Shown here: in pieces, positions 52,303 through 61,495 of the stretch
Layout of the letters: each line of letters starts with the position of its first letter
Numbering within the stretch: the first letter of the stretch is position 1
Origin: Udeniomyces pyricola
Taxonomy: Eukaryota > Basidiomycota > Tremellomycetes > Cystofilobasidiales > Mrakiaceae
DNA: 64,000 bases
Assembly (NCBI GenBank): GCA_039545295.1
Contig: BCIK01000019.1
Location: forward strand, 483,789-547,788
Direction of reading: 5' to 3'
The notes under the pieces: generated by a model
The model's input: the letters and a program-made list of their open reading frames with translations, nothing else
The model's database searches: none
Told to the model about the DNA's origin: nothing
Made by a program: the position numbers and the translations under genes

Positions 52303-52352
<50 letters not shown>

Positions 52353-53274
52353 GACGCGTGTCTTCAGGCACGAGTCCTTGAGATTCCGAGTCAACATGTA
52401 CCGAATGAAGGAAGAGCGAGAGATCGGACCCGAGACCTTTTGCCATATGGTCTCGTCGACACTCTATGAGAAACGGTGAGTCATGACGGCCGTTTGTTTC
52501 GACAGATTACCTAACTCCGCGCCCCACAACTACAGGAAGCTCCAAGCGTCAAACCCAGGAGAAAGCAGACATACACGTGTATTCCATCTTATCGCGGTAG
52601 CTGACACGTTGATTCATCTCTGTTTGGTTGACTACTCTTTAGCTTTGGGCCCTACTTCATTGAGCCTGTTATTGCTGGTCTGCCAGCCAAGACTGAGCTC
52701 AACCCTAACCCCAAGCCCTTTATTGCCTGCACGGATTTGTGAGCATCCGATCTTATCTCTCACCTTTGCAGGTTGATTGGCTTGCTGAAGTTGCAACCCC
52801 TCTCTATATTCACTGTATGGCAACATGCGATGCGAACAGGATCGGATGTATCACTACCCCCAAGGACTTCTGTGTCTCTGGAACCGCCTCGGAGAAGCTG
52901 TTTGGTGTTGCCGAGGGGCTTTGGGAGCCTGATCTTGTACGTGGTACCCGTTCTAGACCACGTGACGACCGTGAGATGTCTCGCTGACGACAAGCCTGTT
53001 TTGCCCTTGCTGGTGCTTGTCTCTGAATGTACAGGAGCCCGAGGATCTCTTTGAGACGATCTCTCAGACTCTGCTCAATGCTTTGGATCGTGATGCTCTT
53101 TCGGGTTGGGGAGCCGTTGTCCATGTCATGTTAGTCCGCATGCGTTTTGGTCCGCCTATCTCATCTTCACCCAGTTGAATTCTCTGCTGAACATGATGTC
53201 TACTCTGCTTTACTTACATCCCCAGTACTCAAACCGATGTTACCACGCGTTACCTCAAGTCCCGAATGGACTAG
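51760..53274 (+). CDS. PUP3: 20S proteasome subunit beta-3
   Basis: Structural, non-catalytic beta subunit of the 20S proteasome core. Eight exons: 51760-51784, 51933-52030, 52163-52228, 52368-52475, 52643-52740, 52840-52936, 53035-53129 and 53226-53274. They join in phase. The N-terminus reads [20 protein letters not shown]; the usual catalytic Thr-1 is replaced, as expected for beta-3. Further blocks: [77 protein letters not shown] segment (here [18 protein letters not shown]), ending [10 protein letters not shown]. Length is normal for the family. Intron 3 carries a 45-nt poly-T run. Confidence 0.95.
52306..52350 (+). repeat. Poly-T run, 45 nt
   Basis: Uninterrupted T tract in intron 3 of the proteasome beta-3 gene, ending 17 nt before its acceptor, so it lies where the polypyrimidine tract belongs. 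The exact length may be affected by sequencing. Confidence 0.9.
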
Positions 53275-53515
53275 ACGTTACCGCACTCTTTCTTTTGCAT
53301 GGCTGTCGGCGCGTCCGCTTCCCGTCGGTGGGGAAGGCGAAGCGCATCCTTGTACAATCGAGCCCTCGTATGGGAGGGATTCTCGCGACTATGGAAACAA
53401 TTTCTTTTTCTTGCATTCGAGCTATCGTCATGAGAGAAAGACCATCGCCATTCATGGCGGAAAGCCCCAAACGTCCATGCGACGCATCGTTTGACAAACC
53501 CACCCTTTGGCTCCA

Positions 53516-54831
53516 TCATCTTGGACCCTGGGCAGCCATCCCGCTTGGTTCTTTCATGTCCCAACGATCCGTGATGGCAAGCTCCCGTCTGAGGCTCTCA
53601 TCCTCCATGCCCTTCCAAATCCCGACACCTACACTTGTGCGATGCTGAACACGCTCCAGGTCCGGGACCCACCATCCAAACAGCCATTGAAAGCAGACGG
53701 CACTTAACATAGATGCCAAGGTGCCAATCGTTTTCCACAGCCGAACGAAGAGCAACAGAGGTGGCAGAACCAGTGCCATGAGATCCTGATTGAAGTGTAG
53801 GCAGATACGCATCGAGTAAAGAGACAGGAACAATCAGCTTATATAGAAACGTAGGGGTCTGAAGGCGAGGAGCGGAGATGAGGTTCAATGCAGAGAGAGA
53901 GTCTTATGTTTTTACCTCAGGTTGATAGTAATCGGTCTGTGAGCTGATGTAATGCTTTCCGTCCGATCCTTTGACGAGCGTCAGGCGGACAAGAAGGCTA
54001 TCGACGCAGACGGGTTTGATGAGTTGTACGCAGTGAGTGATCAAGATGTTGCAACATGAATCCATGTTGTGAGGAACTGCTGTGAACAAACTGGATGACG
54101 AGGTTGAAGCAGAAAACTCACTTGGAGGGAGTTGGACGGAATGGGGATAAGAAAATGTGAAAGGTTTGACTACGCATATCAATTAAAAACAGGTGAGAAA
54201 GAAACTGAAGTGTCAGCAACATGCTCTGGTAGTCGAAGCGGAGCTGGGTATCTCTTGGACATACGTCATCTCGAGGTAGACGAGGGACGCGTCTCGATCG
54301 TAGGCTGTCAACGGGTAAGCGAATCTGTCAGCTCGCCATGCTCTGACAGAGACAGACTACATGCAAGAGATACACTGACTGAAGCTCTTGACTCGGAGAT
54401 GAGAGATGCGGGGAGACATGATGCGGTACCCTGCGGCAAGCGTAGATGCAAGAAATTATAAGCCGCGACCATGTGCATGTTGATCGAGAGAGCGACTCGA
54501 GCTCTCGTCAACGATCACGACCGCCTCGAACAAGAACGCGACAGGGTGGATATACATTGGTAAATGCGTAGGATCTGATTATCACGTGAGTTGGGACCGC
54601 TTTTGACGGAGCAGAGAGGATGCTCGAAACTGGCGTTGGGGGTGAGGTACCGACGGACGACATCGCGCTGTTCGCTAGGCGAATCGGTAGAGGTAAGAAT
54701 GCGAACGATGGCGACGATCTCTTTGTTGACGTCTTGAGGGAATGATGGAAGAACAAGATGACATGACTGGTGAGCTGAGGTGTGTGCGTGCGGTTGGACA
54801 GTGGTGTAAGATGAGGATATATACCTTCCAT
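53516..54831 (-). CDS. NTF2-like (SnoaL-like) protein with a membrane tail
   Basis: First coding exon is only 7 nt (54831-54825, ATGGAAG). A 50-nt intron follows and exon 2 starts at 54774. After joining, the protein begins MEAHQSCHLVLPSFPQDVNK and continues through IVAIVRILTSTDSPSEQRDV to RRYLTPNASFEHPLCSVKSG. This resembles a fungal family with a cystatin/NTF2-type fold. Later exons contain LLVRLTLVKGSDGKHYISSQ and TDYYQPE. The last exon begins DLMALVLPPLLLFVRLWKTI, starts a hydrophobic segment of about 35 residues ending in QWLFGWW, and ends at TGA 53516. The tail probably anchors it to a membrane. Function unknown. Middle exon borders (54600-54190) are uncertain. Divergent from caleosin with 218 bp between starts. 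Confidence 0.7.
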
Positions 54832-55049
54832 GGCGATGTGGCGGGTTGAACGTTAGATCTCACCCAAAATCACAATCACAATCACATGCCAAACGGCCCA
54901 TCGGACAGAGCCGCCTCATGGAGAAACGCAAACTGTCCTCATGCGTCATCCCTTTGTGCCCCGTCAGCCTCGTCTCCCATCCATCTTCAACACATTATAT
55001 CCCTGCCTATCCGCCTGCACCGCCACCGTCATCAATCCTTCTTGACACC

Positions 55050-56559
55050 ATGTCAGCTGATCTTTCACATAGCCATCTCACCGCATCCCATTCCTTACTT
55101 ACTCATCAGCCCCCCCTTCTGACCCTTGTTCCTAACAGGCCAGCTGCCGCCCCACAGGACCTCCCGCCGCCTCAATCGATCGAAGAGTCAGTCCGTTCGC
55201 TTCAATAACCTATCACACCTGTCTTGATCGCCATGGTACTGATGACCATTTGATCGTATACATCCACTCCTCGTGTCTACTTCCGCCGGTGTCTGTGTTC
55301 CTTCATCGTCTGTGTCCGCACAACAGAGCGCCCGCTCTCTACGGTCATGCCGCTTTCTTCGACGCCGTCAGTCAACCAGCGCCAGGCTTATCATGTTGGC
55401 CATCGAATCGACGCCTGACCCTATCCCACGCCGCGTACTTATACTTGCTTCCCGACTCTGCAACCACGACAGGACGGAGATGGCATCATTTGGCCTTTGG
55501 ATACTTACAGAGGCTTCCGAGTGAGTCTTGATTGAGGGTTGATCGTTGATCAAGGACCGCTCAACCACGAGCTACTCGACTGGAAGAGATATAGCACCTA
55601 TCCGATTCGTTCGTTGTTGACCTTGCTTTTTGCTTGCTCTTGCCACATATCATTCGTACTTGTCAGTCTCTCGGCTACAATTGGTTCATATGCGTCTATG
55701 GGTAACAAATTGTCCTCTCCTGTCGAAGCAATCGAGACTGTTCCCCAATCTGACGTACGAAATCAAACGACGCTATCCTGCCTTGTCCCGCCTCCAAACA
55801 GAATGATCATCATCCACTCGGCCTTCTCCTTGACTACGTCCATCAAACACCTTTGGGTCTTGCCCGACCCTTTCTTCCGCCTCGAAGTCGGCAAACAAGC
55901 CAAGGCGATGCACGTAAGCCCTCAATTTGTGTACCTTAAGCTGATGGGTTCGGGTTCCTTTATGGTTCTCTGTGGCTGATCTGCGTGGCCTCGCCTCCTT
56001 GGCTGCTCCCAGGGATCCGACACGGATGCCTACGACAAGCGCGGCCGGTTCGACCAGAGTCGATTCGATGACCTGTTCGTGATCTATACCAGAGCCCCTC
56101 ACGATTCGATGAGCTTTTGGGAGATGGTGAGACATGATATCTTTTTGGTTCCCACCTGAGGGAGTTTCTCTGCTGATCCGATGTGTCCCGATTTTGATGG
56201 TCAGCTCGCCTTGATTCGCGGTCAATCGGATGTTCTTGATCCCTTTGGCTGGTCGGCTGCATCTCTCGAGTGGCTTGCGACTTATCTCTTGCTGTGGCCT
56301 GAGGATGGCAGGATGAAGAAGGAGGACATCAAGGGTGTCTATGACGTCAGTCCAGCATCTCTTTTACCATCTGTGCCGCATCGATCTAAACCACTGCGAT
56401 TTGCTGACAGTTTCTGGGTGATGACAGGGCTCTATCTTTTATAAGATCGCCGAGGCTCGCAGGAGTGCGGGGTCAAAAGCCATCAACGGACCTGAGAATA
56501 AGGAGATCACATCCAATGGCCAGGTGAATGGACACAACGAGAAGAAGAAGTCTCGCTGA
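55050..56559 (+). CDS. Caleosin family protein (peroxygenase)
   Basis: Caleosins are calcium- and haem-binding lipid-droplet or membrane proteins with peroxygenase activity on fatty acid hydroperoxides. Exons 55050-55186, 55327-55366, 55473-55520, 55667-55701, 55802-55913, 56013-56126, 56205-56345 and 56428-56559 join in phase to 252 residues. The EF-hand reads ALYGHAAFFDADGDGIIWPL with the loop D-A-D-G-D-G-I-I-W-P-L-D; its preceding His is a likely haem ligand. The hydrophobic segment YNWFICVYGMIIIHSAFS carries the second candidate His. Then WVLPDPFFRLEV, RGRFDQSRFDDLFVIYTRA, and the very conserved LDPFGWSAASLEWLATYLLL before WPEDGRMKKEDIKGVYDGS. The tail is Lys-rich. The EF-hand loop is cut by an intron after its second residue. 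Confidence 0.92.
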
Positions 56560-57086
56560 GCGAACTATCGGAGCCGGAGTCTGGTCGGTTACAAGCAGTC
56601 TGATACAGTATGCATGGATATGACATAGATGGGTTGTCCGGGCGAAGAACGTGGGTGGTGATGAATGAAACTCCTTATGCCATGCATGTTTACAAGCTCG
56701 TCAAAGCGGTCCTTCAATTAATTGGGATAGGCACTGACAGATGCTGCAAGCTATAAGTGCCGACGAAATATCAACATGCATCAAGAAAGCTGGCCTAGCT
56801 GGCGAGATTAAAGCAAGTGGGGCGAATTGATTAATTTCTATAGGCAGGATATATTATGCACCGCAGGTGAACATCCATTCATATGACTCACATCATATAT
56901 ATAATATGCATATCATGCACAATATGGTATAACGTTCTAGCCCGGCATCAAGACAAGATGGTTGTGCGCGTGCGGCATTTAGATATGTACTACTCGAAGC
57001 GCTGTGATGACATAATCCAATCCCATCTGGTATCCTATCCCATCACCCCATCCAGTCAAACCCTCCTTCCAGCTGATCCATTGGCC
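56560..57086. other. Intergenic region upstream of clpP
   Basis: 3' flank of caleosin and promoter of the ClpP gene; AT-rich patches near 56840-56930 (TATATATAATATGCATATCA). No gene seen. Confidence 0.5.
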
Positions 57087-58845
57087 ATGCTCACCCGCTC
57101 CACCACCCTCACCACTCGCTCAGCCCTCGTCAACTCAGTCTTCTCATCGCTCCCATGTCCTATCCGATCGAGCCGTTCCCTTGTCCACACTACCTCACAT
57201 CCTAACGCGTCACTTCGCCGGCCATCTCCTTCCGGTCTCGCCGCTTCGTCCATTCTCTTCACATCGTCCCGCAGCCTCATATCAAGTTTCAGTACGACAC
57301 CCGTCAGGGCCTGGGGCGTTTATGTCGAAGATGATGTACGCGACTGACCGGATCACTCACGTCTGGCCGCCGTTTGGAATCTAGAGTCGCTACTGATATC
57401 CACCTGGCAGCCGTGTCTTTGGCTTACCATCCACGTCTTCTTCATCGTTCTGATAGACTGGTCGGACATCACACATGACCGATATTTTCAGTCGAATGAT
57501 GAAGGAGAGGACTATCTCTGTTGGTCCTGTGCGTAGATCTCTTGGCTCTCCATGCGTCTGCTTGGTCAACGGCGAATCTGCCCGTTCATCGTATTGTAAG
57601 CCGACTTTGGCTGATCCGATTGCTCTCCGGCCATACAGGTGGATGATAGTCTGTCAAAGCTCACGATAGCAAGCTTACTGTATCTCGAGGCCATGGATCC
57701 GGAAAAACCAATCAAGATGTACATCAACAGTCCAGGAGGCGTCGTCACCGCCGGTCTCGCCATTTACGACACGGTAGGCTTCTTAGCCTGAGGTCCCCGG
57801 CTGAATTCGCAACTTTGGTCCTTAAAGCTGATCATCGGTCCCTTGTTTTCTGGCACATCGAGTACAGATGCAGGTGAGTTTACAACCCATTCGGCTTTGA
57901 AAAGCAGATTTGATAACATTCTGTCTCTGCCGCTCACCCTAAATGCGGTCGGTCTGATAGCATGTTAGCCCACCGGTACATACCGTTTGCAATGGCCTCG
58001 CCGCAAGCATGGGCTCATTGCTACTCGCAGGAGGTATGTGGGCTGCTCTTCGGTTGCGGGATAGGTGACAGCATGACAGACCAAGCTGCTGATGTGCGTA
58101 TCTTTTGCTCTTGGATGTGTCAGGTGCACCGGGCCACCGTTACGTCTTGCCTAATGCGTCCATCATGATCCACCGTACGTGAGATTTCATCTCAATGCAC
58201 AACGCTTCTCTAGAACTCGACATCGGTTCTAGCATTGATCGTCAGATGCATTTACCATGCTTTGGATTCAACTCACTGACTCGCCGCTCTCTCTCTCTCT
58301 CTCTCTCTCCCTCTCTTTACCGCCCCTACCCACTTCCGTTTGGCTGATGAAATGCGCAGAACCCTCGGGCGGGTCCCAAGGTACAGCGTCGGACGTGGCC
58401 ATTCAAGCGGAGCATATTCTCAAGATGCGTGCGAACCTGACGGATATCTACCGTCGGCATTGTACGCTACCTGGAGAGTCGGACGAACAGGCTCGCAATC
58501 GATTCGGTTCGTCCTAGTTGCTTTTGGCCCAAACACATCCCTATCTCAAGACGTCGGTGTCTCCGTTTTCGGCTTCTCCAAGGCGTCTTGTTTTGTCTCT
58601 GGCCCTTTGCCATGTTCCAGCTTATCTCTTGCACGAAACATGCATGGCATGAAACTAATCCAGGCTCTTCTTTGCTTGCTTCCCTCTTTTCGTGCTTACA
58701 TCTGACACTCGTCACTGCAGACACCGCGCTCGAACGAGACCGTTGGCTGACGGCAGAGGAAAGCAAGGCGTTTGGACTCGTCGACCACATCGTCAAGAGC
58801 AGAAAGCAGGTTGAGTCCAAGGAGGCGGAGCAACAAGACAGATAA
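57087..58845 (+). CDS. CLPP: Mitochondrial ATP-dependent protease subunit ClpP
   Basis: Serine peptidase that forms tetradecameric rings and works with the ClpX unfoldase in the mitochondrial matrix. Exon 1 (57087-57335) encodes a Ser/Arg/Thr-rich presequence. Further exons: 57457-57528, 57639-57773, 57868-57873 (6 nt), 57961-58033, then a short exon ending MIH, one with [20 protein letters not shown], and the last one starting near 58722. Landmarks: [37 protein letters not shown]; catalytic Ser in [15 protein letters not shown]; catalytic His in ASIMIHQPSGG; catalytic Asp in AFGLVDHIV. So the Ser-His-Asp triad is complete. ClpP is missing from budding and fission yeast but kept in several other fungi. 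A (CT)n run lies in an intron near 58289-58312. Confidence 0.94.
58289..58312 (+). repeat. (CT)n microsatellite
   Basis: About a dozen CT units in a ClpP intron, part of a longer pyrimidine tract before the acceptor. Confidence 0.85.
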
Positions 58846-59103
58846 GTTGCCACGATGCAAGTCAATCGTACAAGAGATGCGAGGGTTTTGGGGCTCAAGT
58901 TGGACCCGGCATGGATCAGATGAATCATTGAGCACAAGCACTAACGTTTCACTTTCAACGTTTCCTGAGGCTCGTTTTGATTTCATGCATGTAAATTGAG
59001 AGAGGTCGTATGGAAACAAACTGGAGAGGAAGGAGAGAGAGAGAGGAGCGTATGAAAAGGAGAGGATGTTCGAACTAAGCAACGGGCCAAAATGCAAGTA
59101 TAG

Positions 59104-60250
59104 CTATCGGTCCTCAGCCCACTCGTTCTCCTTCTTGATCTGGGCCTCCTCCTCGGGAGTAAAGTCGTTCTGGATGTTGAAGAGCTGATGATGCGAGGAA
59201 GAAGAAACAAGCGCAAGGAGGCAGCAGATAACGAGGACCAAGTATCAGCTCATGCCCTCACCACTACGGTTAGATCCTCAGGTGTGCAAAACGATTCCAA
59301 ACTAACTTTACGGATCTCCTCGGGCGTCTTGCCCTTGATCATGTTTGCAACAGTCTTACATCCAACGTCAAGCAAAGGCTTGATGTCAAGGTAGTTTGCC
59401 GCAAGAATAATCTCGAAAAGCATTTCTTGGTCAACCTATAGACCGAAGGGATGAATAGCGCGTCAGCAAGATCATTCCACACCACATATCCGTGTCGCAA
59501 ACATGGAGAGACGAGAAATTGTCAAGCGAAAACGTACCGAGATACTGGTCATGAGGAGGACAGCGACGGAGAAAGCGAACAAGAAAACGAGAAGGAAAAG
59601 TAGAGTCAGCGCATATATGTGGGCAGTAACCACATAGTCAGCTTGCGCAAGTGCTCACAACTTGGCATCCCAGTCAGCAATCTCAGTAGTCCTTCTGCGG
59701 TTCTCATCAGCGTTGTCGTCGTTGGCGACGGGCATTGGGTCCTCTCGGTGGTGCTCGCAGTATTCGAGGACCTGAACAAGGACGGTCCACGTATCGAAGG
59801 GGGTCGGGAATTAAGGACACAAAAAATATTGCCGAAGAAACACAGGTCAAGGAGGGCTCGTCATGTTCGAGCTGTCACACTCTGAAAGGAGCACGAACCT
59901 TCTTGAGAACGTTGGCAGTGACGTTGGGCAAGGGGATGGCCTGCTCAGGCGAATCTCCAACGTCTGAGACGTCATGCGGAACGCGAGTCAGGTCGCAACA
60001 GGTGAAATCGCGTGAGCGTAAAGATCTAGACGCTAGATCACTACCATTGCAACCACATCAACAAGATCATGGCGGCGGCCACGAGTCGACGAGCGAGTGA
60101 AGATACTGGGTAGGAAGCAAGGAGGCCAAAGCAAGACCGACCTTCGAGCATGTTCTTGAGCATGACGGAACGCTCAGCGACCTCCTTGTCGACAGAGAAG
60201 AGCTCCTTGTCAGAGGTCTCGAGAGTAACCTGGGTAGTAGCAGTGGCCAT
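59104..60250 (-). CDS. SKP1: SKP1, SCF ubiquitin ligase core subunit
   Basis: Adaptor that links F-box proteins to cullin-1 in SCF E3 ligases. It starts [20 protein letters not shown] at 60250. Exon 1 (60250-60142) ends within the MLKNMLE segment; the leftover G plus AC makes Asp. The next exons give [20 protein letters not shown], then [73 protein letters not shown] and [20 protein letters not shown], ending AEDR at 59104. This is full-length SKP1: BTB/POZ-like N-terminus and the F-box-binding C-terminal helices. It converges with ClpP, with 258 bp between stop codons. Confidence 0.95.
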
Positions 60251-61495
60251 CTGATGGCATGTTGGATGATAAGAAAGATAGAGATGTACGGGAAGAGATG
60301 GCGACAATGTAAGCGGTATGTCAGCTTCCGTCTTGGACGAAGAGAAAAGGAAAGGGGGCGAGGGTAACGCTGGTCTGGCTGGGTGTAGCGGAGAGATGGG
60401 GAGGGAGAGACTGGAAGAACCGGAGCTCGAGACGTGTCCACCGACGCGTCGTGAGGGTGCACTCAAAGTCAGTCCACACCGTTAAGCGATAGCAACGATA
60501 GCGACACCATCCCGTACGGTAGCTACCGAGCAACCACAGAAGTCAAAGAGATGAAGCATAGTGAGAGGCGGGGTGAGGAGGGTGTTGGTAGTGGAACCAA
60601 GGTTGTGGGCGGTGCTGGGCCGATGTGGGTGAGGCCTGGATGAGCGGAACGAATGACGGATGGGAGGGAGTATACGGATGTGTGTGTGCAGGTGTGGTCG
60701 AACGAGGGACGATGTGGCGAGAGAGGGATATGACTAACGGTAGAGGCGATGATGAATCGATATGAAGGGAAGGATGGGAGGGGATGGAGGGTGTTGAGGT
60801 GTTGAGGACTGCCCCGTGACGAGCTTGGAAAGAGAGTCGATTATTATAAGCGACTGCTATGATGGTCAGTTGCGCGCTTGCGCCTCTACGTATCACGTAC
60901 CGCCGGCCAGACACTCGCTAGTACTGGTGCTCCTGATTTCTCTAACCACGCACGCTTTGGTCTTTTTTTTTGTTTGTGTCTTTTTCATTGGACTTGTGAA
61001 GAGTTGATGATCAAAAACTCTTTCGATGAGTATTGACCATAAGATTAGGTGGTGTATGTATTTTATACATTGGTTGATTGATCGATTGGTTGATTGATTG
61101 ATTGATTGATTGATTGATCGATCTGCAGGCTTTCTTTCAAGAGTTCCCACTCTGTACTTCCTTTAATCGATCGCCCATCGTCCTCGCTCTGTCGTTTCCC
61201 TCGTCGATCAATCCAGTCTCTCCCCTCTCATCATCACCCAATCGATCAACGGCCCCTTGCATCTTGCATCTTGCACCTTGCACCTTGCCCCTCAGTCGAG
61301 AGCTCCTACTTCATCTCATCCACACTTCGCCAAGTCGTTTCTCTTCATCCTCAACTCACCCCTTGGCACATTCATCATCACTTCCCCAACAAACACCTCG
61401 TCCCACCCGCCCCAAGCCACTCGTCCTACAAGCCCATCTCTCTGCCAGGCGCAGACAGTCCTCCCCTCCCCCCTTTTCTCCTCTCTTCACTCTTC
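60251..61495. promoter_or_regulatory. Divergent promoter region, SKP1 / class V myosin
   Basis: 1.25 kb between divergent starts. The myosin side is strongly CT-rich with short TTGCACC/TTGCATC repeats near 61255-61290. A GATT tetranucleotide repeat lies at about 61071-61118. No gene seen. Confidence 0.45.
61071..61118. repeat. GATT tetranucleotide repeat
   Basis: About a dozen GATT units with some GATC variants, in the SKP1-myosin intergenic region. Confidence 0.85.

Noticed and set aside
60543..60914. Minus-strand open frame of 123 codons upstream of SKP1
   Set aside because: Pro/Ser/His-rich translation of a simple GT/GA-rich region; no domain.
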